64,000 nucleotides of DNA from Anabas testudineus (taxonomy: Eukaryota > Chordata > Actinopteri > Anabantiformes > Anabantidae): contig NC_046619.1 of NCBI RefSeq assembly GCF_900324465.2, positions 13,476,637 to 13,540,636 on the forward strand. The letters run 5' to 3'. Under the pieces are notes generated by a model. The model had not been told where the DNA came from. It did no database searches and saw only the letters and a list, made by a program, of their open reading frames with translations. Within the stretch, counting starts at the first letter, position 1, and each line of letters opens with the position of its first letter. Below, piece by piece: positions 28,500 through 40,801 of this stretch. Both the position numbers and the translations under genes were made by a program.

Positions 28500-31398
28500 T
28501 TAATCATAGAAGTGGTCAAACTCATCAGATTCATCCTCCACTTGGAAAATCTTCATCTTGTCACAAACTGCTGCAAAAAAAAAAAAAAAAAGAATATTTC
28601 ACATATTATAGAAAGTCAACATCTTAAATAGTAAGTTGTTTTTTTTTTTTTTTTATCTCACTTTGGTCCCATGGCACTGTACCTGGTGTCTCTGCACCTT
28701 TTAGGTCCTTTTCTCTGAAAATATTTAAAGTAACACAACGTGAGAAGCATATACTCAGAAGTGTTTTGTGAATGGAGAAGTGAAAACTGTACTCACTCTT
28801 TCATCTCTGTTTGTTCTTGAGGTGCGAGGAGATTCTCTATATCGTCGTCCTCACTGAAATCACTTGAGTCATCTTTATTAGAGGATTCTCTTTTACTCCC
28901 CTTCTCATTATCATCGTCTTCAGCTGCTTCATCAGGAATATGTGTCCTTTTAGATCAGAAACGGAGTCAGTATAGTTCAGGTGTCGCTGAAGTGCTGAAT
29001 ACTTGATTATCTTACCTGCTTTCATGTGGAGCGATGATGCTATCCTCAGAATTGCTTTCTTCCTCTGGTTCTCCTGCTTTCTCACTCCTTTGCTCCTCTT
29101 CCTCCTGTCCCTCTCCATCATCTTCTTCAGCAGTCCCGTCTTCATCCCCCTCTGTCTTGTCCTCCTCATGTTCACTCTCATCCTCCACGTCTTCTTCCTG
29201 AGAGGAGGTAGAACTTCTGTTCTCACAGTTTTCATCCTTCACTGCACCCTCACTCTCCTGCTCCTCCATCTCCTCCTCTACTCCTGTCTCCTCTTCATCC
29301 TTGCTTGTCTTCTTTCTGGCAAAAACATCCTCATTTTCCTTTTGCTCTTCCTCTTTCAGACTGTTATCTTTTTCTTGAGAATCATCACTCTCCTCCACCT
29401 CTTCCTCTTGTTCGTCCTCTTTCTGTCTGCTCTCTTTTTCTTCAGCATTATTATCTCCATCTTCATCATCCTTTTCATCTGCACTGTTTTGCGTAGAGCT
29501 ACTACTCTCCTGCTTGTCTTTTTCATCTCCAGCTCCATTTTCAATTTTTCTTTTCTCATTTTTAAATGTCTCAGATTTTTCGTCAGCACTTTGATTTCCT
29601 GCATTTTCACTTGCGGATTCCTCACTCTGGGTCCCTGATTCTTCGCCAGCACACTGACTCACATCTTTGTGACTCCCCGAGTCATCTTCTTTGCTCCTGG
29701 TTCTTTCCTTTGCCACCTTATCCGTCTGTGGTGAATCAGCGACTCGTCCCTCACTTCTCCACTTTCTCTTCTTTCTTCCACTTGAGATGCATTTCCCTGA
29801 GGAGGCGTCACTTTCAGAGCTTTGGACCGCTGCAACTGAGGCAATGATAATGGCGCTAGAAGCTCTAGATGCCCTGGAAGACAAATAACCAAAAGATATG
29901 CACAAAAATGTAAGAGGGTAGTTGAATGTTTGAATCAAACATCAAATAATAATACCTAATTTTAAATAAATGCCCTGTGTAAATGTAAACATATGGAGGA
30001 ATTAGTAAAAAGAAAGTACTGAGAGTTGACCCTGTGAATCTTTATTTACATTTAAGCATTATCTGGTTTCAAATTTAAATTAAGGAAGGATTCAAAGGTG
30101 AATTATTTGTCCCACGATCTAAAATCTGTTGAGAATTTATAGACTTACTCCTGAGAGCTGTGCCCTGCTTTCTCTGAGGAGGTGCACTGTGATGATCTTC
30201 TTCTCCTCTCCTTCCTCTTCTCTCTGATCATTTGGCTGGAATCCCTGCCGCTCTCACTGCTCTCTGCATGACCGCTGGACAGACGAACTATGTACAGGAT
30301 GTACAAAAAGAAGTTAAACGTTTGTAGATTCACACGGTGATAGGAGTGCTTGTATTTATTTGTCATATTTTGTCCCCACACCTGGTTTAATATCCAGCTC
30401 TTGGGACAAACGACTGCTCCTGCTTCCACCACCTCTCTCACTCTTGGAGCTTGCTGCTCTGCTTGCCTCAACATCCTGGGCCAAAACCTGTGAGAGTCTT
30501 GACTCAGGAGGAGGCTCCTCAGTATAGAGCTGACCCCACAGAGCCTCAGAGCCTGAAGGGAGTCCATCTGCACCTGCAGTTTGGATGTCGGTCTGCAGGG
30601 AAGACCAGCCAGGTGGATCCTGCCTGGGCCAGGGGTGACTATGGCTGGGTGTGGAGGTGAAGTGATGGAGCGTGAATGGGTGAAGATGTGGGAGAAAAGA
30701 TGGAGGGACATAAGAGAAATTCTCAGGTTGACATGGTCTCATAGGAAACCTTACTGTCTGGGACTGAGGTTGGGTCAGCCAGGAAGACTGTATGAAGGGG
30801 GGGTAAGAGGAGTGGATGTTTTGATTGTGGTATTCTTGAGTTGCAGGTTTTTTGGTAGGACCTGCAAACAGACGTACACACTAAATGCATTCGAGTAAAG
30901 ACAAACCTGCATTGTGTGGTGTTGCAAAAAAATATCAGCTAAACTTCCTAAAATTTAGAGTGAAGAGAACAAACCTTGTGAACGTGAATGTCGATTTGCA
31001 GAGGATTTTGTCTCTTGTTCTTCCATATTCTTCAAACATGACCTCAAACAGTCCTCCATCCTCTGTTGAGGAAACGGTGTTTTTGACATTGGTACTCAGA
31101 ACTTGAATAATTATGAAAAGCCCAGACGTTTGCTTTGGCTACATATTTCTTATTTTAATGGAGAACTGTACCCTCACCGTCCTCTGAGCATGCTGTGTTT
31201 TCTCCTTGAGTTGCTGCTGCCAGCGGGAGGAGTTCTCCTCAAGGTACCGCTCATACTCTATCTGCAGGGGCCAAAGGTAATGAAGATGTTTTAGCACTAG
31301 AGCTTCACAGAGGCAAGAGTAAAGAACAAATGTGAATGGTGAGTGTTTGTCAAAACCAATATAACAGCTGGGATTCTTTTCCTGGACTATTTCCTAAA

Positions 31399-31432
<34 letters not shown>

Positions 31433-32171
31433 CGCACCCGAATAGTTTTCATGGCAGCATTTTGCGCCAACATCTCTTTCAGTGTGTCTTGTGCTTTCTC
31501 AAACTGCTGCAGAAGCTCCTTGTTGTGTTGTTGTGCTCTAAGCTCTCGCTCTTTCAGCTCCTGCCAGCGCTGCTGCAGTTGCGTCACTCTGCTGCAGGTA
31601 ATATACACACACACACAGATTAAAACATTTATACCAACATACACAACAACGCACGTATCTTGCGCCGTTTCTTTTGTACACTTACAAATGTGTGTGACTC
31701 TGAAAACTTGAAAGATCAGATTGCAACAGCACTGGCTTGTTGACATTGTAGAGGAAAAAGAACTGCATTACAATAGAGAATCATAGTAATTCATCATACA
31801 CAACATAATAACCAGTAACCTAACTCAACACACTGTCCTGGGATGACAGGTAACTTTACTGTTGATATTAAAAAAATGTGTCTTGAAATTATCCCTAAAC
31901 GTAGCATCCAAATCCCTGTGATGGATAAAGAAAAACACACGACACAGTACAAATCAATTTTAAACAAATGCAATGATGATCATCTTTATAATTGCTGTGT
32001 CTACTCTGTCCTATGTAGTTTTAAGAACCAAAATCCCCAAGTTTGGCAAATGTCCATATTTCAAAGAGCTTACCTATTTTTTACACAGTGATCTCTTTGC
32101 TTTGTGAAAGTGTTCTTTTCTGTGCCGTTCAGCTGTCTAAGAGACAGTAAATTCTCCTTCGGTGCAGCCAT
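28500..32171 (-). CDS. Acidic coiled-coil protein, probably centrosomal kizuna-like
   Basis: Ten exons (minus): 32074-32171, 31438-31588, 31178-31261, 30975-31062, 30382-30861, 30149-30287, 29016-29873, 28797-28946, 28683-28714 and 28500-28570; 716 aa, in frame. It starts MAAPKENLLSLRQLNG. Residues about 34-115 form a coiled coil (LQQRWQELKERELRAQQHNK, MKTIRIEYERYLEENSSRW) whose layout parallels kizuna (LKYVKLKKYLKEICE..., KLKLEYETQIKKML). A Pro/Ser-rich part follows. Exon 7 encodes 286 residues dominated by Glu, Asp, Lys and Ser. The last residues DESDEFDHFYD resemble the kizuna end DDSDDFYD. Kizuna stabilises mitotic centrosomes; applying that role here is inference, because similarity is weak outside the two ends. 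It could be a divergent kizuna paralogue or another acidic coiled-coil protein. Two acceptors are NAGNAG. Confidence 0.55.
31402..31431. repeat. TG/CA microsatellite beside the exon 2 donor of the kizuna-like gene
   Basis: About 15 dinucleotide units. On the gene's strand it is a CA repeat starting only 6 nt after the 5' splice site at 31,437. Confidence 0.9.
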
Positions 32172-33109
32172 GACTGCAGGCTTTTAGTGGATGCAGAGAT
32201 TATCATGGATTAAGGTCTGAGCTTTGAGGGAGGGACCAGAGGCGTGCTGCAAATCCACACATGGACATGCTTAAAAAGTAATGACGGCTTTTTATGATCC
32301 CCCATCATGACTGAAACTAAAGTTGTAGAAGCATCCACTTAGGTGAAAAGATAAAAGAAACATATTATTCATTTATTATGGCTCAACATATTTATTCCCA
32401 GCTAATTTCTACCTATTTCCTGATTATTGAGGGATTACAGAAAGCATCATTGACTTGCCTACTGAGGATATTTACTTATATATAGTGTACATACTGAATG
32501 TATTTTGAATGTACACCTTTGCCCTCTATTATGGCCTAGGATTAGGATGTTGTGCAACATTAAAAAAAAGTTTAAAAAAAAGGTTAAGGGGTTTATTTTA
32601 GGGATTTTATTATGTTAGGTTAGGGTAAAGGGAAAATAAAGGGCTTCAGTGCAAACAAAAATGCACTGAAGCAGCATAGTATTCAGTGTGTAAAATCTTG
32701 TGGCTCTTGTACTGTTGAAAATAAATAACTAATGCATTAACATGTCTATTTTCACTATATATTCATCTGATATTTCTGATTATTTGTTATCCGATAAATA
32801 ACAAAATCAGAAACTCAGACATTTTTTTTATTATTATTTGTGTTTAGAGGCATTTTTTGAGAAGCTGGAACCATGAAATTGCATTTGACATGACATATGC
32901 ATGAAAAATAAGAACTATTAACAAAAAATACCAGCATGTTTTTGAAACATATTACATAGCTATATTTTAATCGACTGACTAATTGCTTATCAGCTAACTG
33001 TTTCAGTGTAGTTTGTGTTCATCTATATTACGTTATGATGTTTATTTTGAAGCGACGACAGAAAAATGAAAGCGGAACGAAGTATCTTGTTGCACTACGG
33101 AAATATTTT
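32172..33109. other. Intergenic region between divergent genes (kizuna-like and zdhhc24)
   Basis: AT-rich DNA without a recognised exon. It has short A runs at 32,562-32,582 and 32,820. The two genes point away from each other, but 1.2 kb separates their start codons, so a shared bidirectional promoter is not evident. A GCTAAC element near 32,994 is isolated. Confidence 0.45.
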
Positions 33110-33162
33110 CGTGTAACAGTCGCTGGCAGACGCCCGATTCCGTCCACTCGCAGTAGATCGTG
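33110..33162 (+). other. zdhhc24: Possible 5' non-coding exon of zdhhc24
   Basis: A good donor (ATCGTG|GTAAGG) at 33,162 is paired with an acceptor (CAAACACAG) ending at 33,394, just before the ATG exon. The implied 232-nt intron contains the GCTAAC/TTAGC cluster. The left edge is unknown. Confidence 0.4.
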
Positions 33163-33419
33163 GTAAGGAAATTTGTTTATAGAGTAACAGCGCCACACTT
33201 AAAACCCTATATTACGTTAATTTGTTCTTAAGGTCCTCTGGGTATTGTTAATATAATGCGGTAGATTTAATGTCAGTCAGAAAGCTAATGGAGCGGTTAT
33301 TAGCTAACTAAGCTAACAGACGGCTGCCACCGTGCGTCTGTCAAACCAGTCCTTCCACTGAGCTCATTGTGCTTTGAGCTGTGATTCAAACACAGAGAAT
33401 CGCTGGACGCGCAGGAAAC

Positions 33420-35111
33420 ATGACGAGTTTTGCCAGCAAAATGTTTAGTAGGGTCGACAGGGTGTGTCGCCACCTGCCAGTGGCGCTCAACACCTTCCTG
33501 GTTTTCTCCATTACTGGGGAGGTGAGCTACCTGGTCCTGGTTGAGGCTCCGCTGGAGGCGGATCAGAAGAAGACGGAGTGGTCCTCATGGTGGAAGATGA
33601 TTCACCTGCTGGGCCAGTACTTCCTGCTGGGAAACATCTGTTGGAACGCCCTGCTCTTCCTCAGAACCAGCCCCAGCATCAAGGGGGTGTTCCTGGGTGG
33701 AGAGGGTATTGGCCAGGGGTGGAGGTAAGGAAAGAGCAGCCTGGAGATGGTTATAGACCTGACAGAATCAATAGCCATTAGAGTTTAGCATTATAGTGGT
33801 ATTGTGTCTTTGCCTGAATAAACAGTAAACTGCATGCCCAACTGTCTGTGGACACCTGTACTTGCATACCTGTGTGCTTCTGGTCTTTTCCTTTTGTTAA
33901 ATACAACATATTTGTGTTCTTGCAAGATCTCTGAATCCCCTTCACAGAAAACATGATTAACCAGATATACACCAGCTTGTTGTTTAAAAACATCTCTGAA
34001 CCTAAATATTATTTCTTATCATAACACAGGTACTGCTATACATGTGAGACACACACTCCTCCACGCTGTTCTCACTGCTACGACTGTAAGGTGTGTGTGC
34101 TGCGGCGGGATCACCACTGTGTCTTTTTTGGCCAGTGTGTTGGTTTCCGTAATTACCGGTACTTCCTGTGCTGCTTGCTCTTTATGTGGTCTGGGCTCCT
34201 GTACGCCACACTGATGAACGCAGAGGTCTTCATTGTCATACTGAAGGAGGGGGTGACTGTGCACAGCATCCTGCTGCTGCTCATACCGTGGATCATGTTA
34301 GTTTCAGGTAATATCTGTTATCTGTCATCTATATTTGCTATAACTGTGGTAAATAAAGTATAAATCTTACAGTTGTCTTTCCTTCTGTATGCTCTTTTAA
34401 AAATAGATACAGGGATCTCCTTAATTAAACCCTGTACGAGCCCTTACACACAACAAACCCTTGATTCTTGCTATTTACTTCTTTGTTTTTCCTGTGTCCT
34501 CTACATTTATCTGCTCACTTGATAAATGTCCGGTTATATTGTCCTCTTAATCACCCACATTGTTCCACAGGGAACAGCAGTTGCATTAATTAATATATGT
34601 GGATGACACTTTAAAAGTCAAACTGAGTAAATAGTGAATGGGGAAAAACAGTGCTTTCATCCCTAGGGGAATTCTTGTCTTTTATTTAATTTTATACACA
34701 CTGAAGGTTACTAATCGCTCTTTAATTATAAAACTGGACAGATACTGTCTTTATACCTCTGGTGTATAACCAAAGTCAGGAGTGTCATTACTAACTGTGT
34801 CTGTTTTATGTGTCCTAGGCCAGGTCTCTGCACGTGCCTTTGCCTTCGCCTTCATTGCAGACACATGCGTGGTGGGCTTTCTGCTGGTGTCCGCCTTCTT
34901 CTTCTTCCACCTCTTCCTGCTGTTTCGGGGACAGACCACCAGGGAGTGGTACTCATCCCGCCGGCCCTACAACCTGGGACTCCAGGGCAACCTGCGTCAC
35001 ACTCTGGGCATTCGCTGGTATCTCTGCTGGCTCTGCCCACTCATCACATCACCTCTGCCTGGAGATGGGATAAACTTCCAGGTCACAGGATCCCTGGAAC
35101 CTTCCCGGTAA
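33420..35111 (+). CDS. zdhhc24: Palmitoyltransferase ZDHHC24
   Basis: Three exons (33420-33724, 34030-34307, 34819-35111), 291 aa (human 284 aa). It is a probable protein S-acyltransferase of Golgi or ER membranes. Two N-terminal helices ([38 protein letters not shown]) precede [20 protein letters not shown], close to human DPSIRGVMLAGRGLGQGWAY. The cysteine-rich domain [20 protein letters not shown] runs to the intact catalytic DHHC in [17 protein letters not shown]. Human ZDHHC24 also has RRDHHC followed by CVGF. Two more helices follow, then FRGQTTREW (the TTxE-like motif) and [14 protein letters not shown], both family signatures. A candidate AATAAA is at 36,332, implying a 1.2-kb 3' UTR. 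Confidence 0.95.
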
Positions 35112-36331
35112 CAGCTGAAAATCTGAACATTAACAGGCTGCACATCTTTACTCTAGTAGTGGTGATGGGGATTGTTACTGGGGAGCAGCAGCTGGGAAGG
35201 TCACCTCAGTTCAAGAAGAGGTAGCTTGGGTTAGGAAGAAGTTAGAACAGTGTGTGGTTGCTAAAGATGTTGCCGGGTCAAACTCTGTACCAGTCTCTTC
35301 TCTGTAGCCCCTGTGCTGGGGCAAAGAAATTGTGGGTCTGCTGTGAAAAGATGCACAGACTTTCACCGACAGATAGTCGGTACACTCAATGAGGCTGGCC
35401 TCAGAATATTAACACAGAAATTAGCAGTGTTACTTTGGCAACCTGAGTGCTGAAAACATATGTAAACAACACTTGAAACAAGAATGTATTTTGTTGACCA
35501 TGAAAAATGTATAAACCCTAATTAACAAGCACTCACATTTGCTGACTATGACTCTTGGGAAGTCGGTGTGTTGGAATTTCTGACTACTTAACTCTCACGC
35601 TTAATCTGCCTAAATTTGGCGTGCACTGTTCGTAAACATACAATAGGATTATAAAAATCACAGCCATTACACTGGATTTTGCCAGTGAGACGGTAAAACA
35701 CAAATAAGGGGTTCACAGTGATGTCTGAACGCCTAGTGTTCCTGTTTACAGACTAATGTAAAGTTATTTGGTGTATACAGTATTAAGAAACCTACCTATA
35801 GATGTCACGTGACTCTTCCTCCATGTTTCAGTGAGGGACTACTACAAACCAAAATTAAACCTAAGTATATAACATGACGTCTGCTAGAGCAAAGCTGTCT
35901 CTCATCTTTTGCCATCAGTATACAGGTTAGTATACAAATTGACACAATACATTTGAAATGCTTCTTTCACAGTTTTTCCTAAATATATATATTTGAATTG
36001 TGATGTGTTCAGGTGCCTGTTTGTTTTGATTATATTTTATTTGGTCTTATGTACTCTGGATTATGGACGCTGCTAACATGTTGATGGCGTCTGAACTTCC
36101 ATTACCTCATCTTCTTTCCTCTTCCTCTGCGTTATGTGATTTTCTCTTTGCCTTAAATTAGAGTGAAATCTTTCAAGCCTTTCTTTTAGACAACAGATTG
36201 CACCACAATCAAAACAGTTTACATGTTGTTGCTTTTTATTCTAAATATATATGTCAGCTTTCTTCCTTTTCTTTGTTTTGTACTATTTGGGTCACATCAT
36301 TTGATGTGTTTCTGCTTTTTGAAATCGCTTA

Positions 36332-36337
36332 AATAAA
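36332..36337 (+). terminator. Candidate polyadenylation signal for zdhhc24
   Basis: First clear AATAAA downstream of zdhhc24, 1.2 kb past the stop. The intervening sequence has no other recognised gene, so it is probably 3' UTR. Confidence 0.35.
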
Positions 36338-36639
36338 TTTCATGAAGGGACACTCTGGAAAAAAAAGTTGTATTGTTGTAATAATTATAATTAAAACATG
36401 AAATTTGGGTTTTAAAATGTGTGTTCTGATTTAGTAATGATCACTGACTATTAAAAGAGCCCTATATGTCTATAATAGAGAGGTGAGGAGGCTACTCTCA
36501 AACTAGCAGTAAACGATATAAGTGTGATTATATTTAGACCAATACAGATTTTGGGACCATCCTCAGATATATTAATAGATGAATATGTTTGTTTCTTACC
36601 TGTTTATAAACACATGTTTGTCTTGTGTTATTACAGCCG

Positions 36640-37160
36640 TTAGTTTCTAAACCCAGCTAGCTGCTGCTAACTGCTGCTAACTGCCAGGTGCACAGTAACC
36701 TGCGGGCTTCCCGAGCGTGACAGGGCAGGTTGTTACACACAGTTCAACTAGCTGCTAGAATCATATTAGTTTGTGTTTAATTTCTAAAATTATTGTATTT
36801 AATTTCTAAATACGCATCAATAGCATGAGCTATTTGTCGGAGCAGTATAGTAACTTTTACTAAAGCTAACATTAGCTAGCCAGCTAGCGTTACCCGTTAA
36901 CCACTTAGTGGTAATGTTAGCTAACTAACGGTAGTATTTAGCTAGTCAGTGAAAATGTAGCGTTAGCTAATTAAAGGATATCTGTGTCTTAAAAGGCTCA
37001 GACCTTGTCTTCTATAAAGCCGTGTTAATGTGTGCAACTCTTGGAATATATTAGCTTTAGCTAGCCAAAAATGTCATATTAATAATAATATTTTAATGTA
37101 TTGGCATTATTGGCCGGCTGTAGGTCAGTCACAGTGAGTTAGCTATGCTAATTAGCAATA
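36640..37160. repeat. GCTAAC/GTTAGC motif cluster upstream of the KASH gene
   Basis: More than ten copies of GCTAAC, GTTAGC, GCTAGC or close variants in both orientations, densest at 36,655-36,690 and 36,863-36,977 (for example TAGCCAGCTAGCGTTACC). Smaller clusters of the same words lie at the starts of several neighbouring genes. It is not a simple tandem repeat, because spacing varies. Confidence 0.6.
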
Positions 37161-37406
37161 CCTTACACTTTTACTAATGTTATACTTGATGGTTGCAGCA
37201 TTATCCATATTACAAATTTTAAGTTAATGCTGACTGCTGCAGAGTCGAAATCACGCTGAGGGTGAGTTATCTGATGATCTTAGTCTGAGAAAGCATTAAT
37301 ATTGGTTTCTTCAGAAAAAGGCTGTTGCCTGTTGTTAAAAGAAGCATGCACTAGGTTGTTCCACCATGAAACATGAATTAAATTGTGTTTTATGTGGTAT
37401 TACAGC

Positions 37407-37518
37407 TTTATAAAGAAGTGAACATTTTCTCTGGATGTGTCCTACAAGCTGTGCATCACCCCTGATGGTGGATCATATGTTGATCTGAAGCAGGAGGAGG
37501 GAGGAATAAACCCTCAGG
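37407..37518 (+). other. 5' UTR part of the first coding exon of the KASH gene
   Basis: A TGGTATTACAG acceptor at 37,406 precedes 112 nt of untranslated sequence with an in-frame TAA 12 nt before the ATG. A further upstream non-coding exon is therefore likely, probably within the GC-richer stretch near 36,700. Confidence 0.4.
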
Positions 37519-40500
37519 ATGGACGACACAGAAGAAAACATGTGAGTGATGTTCACTGTAGGAACCTACATCTAAAATCTTTACAAGTTTACTTAGCAGC
37601 AATTTATGTAACTTTATCTCTGCTGTGCTTTTGTGTGTGTGTGTGTGTGTGTGTAGGACACTGAAGGAGATGCTTGAGGTTATAGCTGAGCTGGAATACA
37701 GCCAGAATCAGCTAAAGGACCTGAATGCTGAGATGAGACAATGGCTGGATGTTGCAGATGATGATATGGCAGCACTGCGCTCAGAGAATGCTGTCCTCAA
37801 AACACAAGTGAAAACGTAACTAGTTACACATGACTGTCTGACTGTCAAACCTTTCGCCGCAGTCCTCTTTTATGTTGATTATCTGTAATTGTGTTTGATC
37901 TCTATGCTGCCTTGAACACAGTGAGTGTGTGGACAGTAACTACATAACTGTTCCTATTTTTTTCTTTGTTGTTCTGTGCTTTCTTTTCTTGGTTTGTGGT
38001 TTTAAATCAGTGTCTTAACACTTTGGTTATTCAGGACCTTGTGTTTGTGTGTCTGTCAGCCTGGAGAAGACCATCAGTGCAGCACAGCAGATTGAAGCAG
38101 AGCCCTGTGGCTCCCACCTGTCAAATGATCTGGATGTGCAGAAATGCAGTGGTATAAAGATTCATAGGTTGGTGAGTAGCCAAAATCAATATTGTGTTAC
38201 GGTGTAAAAAGATATTTTGTGGATATGATGCTGCCTTTATTGTTGATCATGTCTAACAGTGAATTAAGTTTAGAAAAAAACCCTTCATGCTGTTGAGTTT
38301 TTGTGCAGGAGGAGGAAGCCACCATGATGAAGGAACAAAATAAGAAACTGAATGCAGAGGTATTATGTTATTCATCTTTCACACAACAACCTTAATCTGT
38401 ATTATACTGGAGCACTGGGCCAAAGTATTCTGTGATCCCATTTAATTTCAGTAGGAATTGTGCTGATGGCTTTTGACTTTGTTATCAGCTTTTCATGTTG
38501 TGGATAGAGGTGGTGCATAAATTAGACAACTATTTCCACATTTAAATGTAATTCTGACCTTTTCAGCTCAAGAGCCTCCATCAAGAGAGAGAACAGGACA
38601 AGAGTAATTTAAGCAAGTTCAAGGTTGCAATCCAAACTCTGGAGGTAACACCAGGAATTAAAACTTGGAGATGTATAGTTTTCCATACAACCAGCTCCCG
38701 TTAGTTTCTTAAAACCATCAACTAGGTCCTGATTGTTAATTCAATGTGTTTCTTTCAGAAAGGAATGGGGGAGGCTGACATCTGGCTGCAGGATAAGGAT
38801 GATGTTATTCATCAGGTAGAAACAGTGACAACAGCACTAAGCAGTGACTTAACAACTAATAATAATTAATATAAATTATTAAATTTAAATTTGATGTTCA
38901 GAGTGATAATATTTATGGTTCTGTATCTTTTCGCAGAAAAACTTGAAGTTAAAGTACTTAGAGGAAACCATAGAAGAATGTTCCAATTTCATAACAGTAA
39001 GGTTTTAATTTATTAATGCTGATTTTTAGTAAGAATGTACACATTGCATTCTTGTAAAATTACTATTACTATTGCAGTCATATGATGTTCTAATGCATTA
39101 TAGAACAGACTGTAAATGTACAGGTTTAAAGTTGACCAATGCCAGATGTAACTACACAAATAACTATGCATGTCATGATAAATAAATGCAGGAAACCATG
39201 AAATTAAACAGTCCACATACTTTTTCATGCCACTGTATTTTGTTGTCGCATCGTGTTTCTCTGCCCCAGGAACTGAGGCTGACGAATCAAGAGCTGAGGA
39301 AACAGTTGGAGGACAGACAGGATGAGGCTGCATTGTAATACACCAAATACTCTTACTGTTTATGAATACCATGACATAGACTGAACCACATGTTTACATC
39401 CACACTAAAATGTGTGCCTGGTGTTGGTTTGCAGCTTTTCTATGAATGACCAAATCGGACAGAGGGAAGGATTGCCCAGTCCCGTTCTGTCCTTTGCAGA
39501 GGAAATCAAGCTGCTGGCCTCCTCGACTAAAGTGAAAACCAGCACACCACAGTACAAACATCTAAGACATGTATGAACTCCCTCTGAGTCGTGTTTACAC
39601 TGTTGATTCTTTTAAATTATACCATACATATTAACCCGTTGATTTTCCTGTACTTTTATAGGTGACTATGATAGTGTGTGTGTGTGTGTGTGTGTGTGTG
39701 TCACTACAGAGTGTGTCAGACAGCAGTGAGATGACTGTAGACTTTGACAGATTAGTGGTACTGTGTTTTCAGGGAGAAACTGATGGTGAGGAGCTGCTGA
39801 AATCTCCAAGTCTCACGACCAAAAGGTACTTCAATTTCATTAGAAAGTAGTTTTGGGCCCTAAGAGGGAGCATTTCGGTGTTGGTGCTGTGATAATATTT
39901 CTGATTCATATAAGCCTCCTTGTAACATTAAAACCATTCATTGCTCAGTGTGCAGTGATTTTATTATGGTTACAACTGCTGAATCAAACAACTCCAGAGA
40001 AAACAGTGATTTGTCTAAATGCATCTTGTTTTTAATGAATTTGTGACGCTCAGAGTTGTAATCATCACTTTTCTTTGGTAAAAACCACAGTAATAACAAG
40101 ATTTGTCATGAAAACTATTTAATTTTTGTCCAAACTGTATCTTTTAATGAGTGTTAGAAACGTTTCTCCTCCCACAGAACATGCACATATGTTGCTGTCT
40201 GAATACCTTCTCCTGGTAACCCCTAACCAGTTAGGACACCTCTGGAGAGCTCTTACATTTTGGTGGAGATGATTTCCTTATTTAGGAACATGACATGTTG
40301 AGTGACATACTCTAGTGTGTCACTCTGTGAAGCTTTGACCAGCTTCCTATTCAGAGATGCTCGATAAATATGACTAAAGACTTTAGCATGTACAAAAGGA
40401 AGAAAGTGTAGGAACATTATATTCTTTTCTGGAACATGCATGATGATCACACAGTTTTTCTCTTCTTTTTCCCTCCCTTGTTGTCGTCCCCCTGGTTTCT

Positions 40501-40717
40501 CCATTGTTGAAGGTGTGCAGGTACCTTGAAGACAGCCGTCCATAAAGTTGGAATATTTATACTGTGCATTTTCCTTTTTGCTGTTTTGGGCTTTGTGACT
40601 TCTGGAATCTGTGCAACAAAATACGACTTGTTTTCCATCAACACCTTGTGGAGAAGTGCACGTCTGATGTTACAGCCTTACTGCAGAGTGCACTATGGTG
40701 CCTTACCCCCTATGTGA
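37519..40717 (+). CDS. Coiled-coil tail-anchored protein with a KASH-like C terminus (IRAG2/LRMP- or KASH5-like)
   Basis: Eleven exons: 37519-37541, 37657-37815, 38060-38171, 38309-38359, 38567-38644, 38759-38815, 38937-38996, 39270-39334, 39435-39570, 39710-39825 and 40513-40717; 353 aa, in frame. It begins MDDTEENMTLKEMLEVIAEL. Residues about 8-200 are coiled coil built from short exons (NQLKDLNAEMRQWLDVADDD, LRSENAVLKTQVKTLEKT, KNLKLKYLEETIEECSNF). The last exon encodes one membrane helix (VGIFILCIFLFAVLGFVTSG). A tail of about 35 residues ends VHYGALPPM, like the LRYTNGPPPT ending of KASH peptides that bind SUN proteins in the perinuclear space. This predicts an outer nuclear membrane protein. 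No EF-hand region like that of KASH5 was seen at the N terminus. It may equally be an IRAG2 (Jaw1, zebrafish futile cycle) relative; the orthologue is not settled. Confidence 0.62.
37632..37656. repeat. TG microsatellite forming the acceptor tract of KASH-gene exon 2
   Basis: About eleven TG units run directly into the TAG of the 3' splice site at 37,656, in place of an ordinary pyrimidine tract. Confidence 0.9.
39675..39701. repeat. TG microsatellite just before KASH-gene exon 10
   Basis: About 13 TG units end 8 nt before the acceptor at 39,709. Confidence 0.9.
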
Positions 40718-40795
40718 TCTTAATACTCCTAGTTATGAATGTGTCCATTCACATCTCTGATTGTTAGTTGTTTATTGTAGTTGAACACAGCACAC

Positions 40796-40801
40796 AATAA
40801 A
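40796..40801 (+). terminator. Polyadenylation signal AATAAA for the KASH gene
   Basis: CACACAATAAAAGC lies 79 nt after the stop codon. Confidence 0.6.

Noticed and set aside
29003-29638. A 211-codon open frame on the plus strand, rich in Leu, Phe and Ser
   Set aside because: It is the antisense shadow of the acidic Glu/Ser-rich exon 7 of the minus-strand kizuna-like gene.
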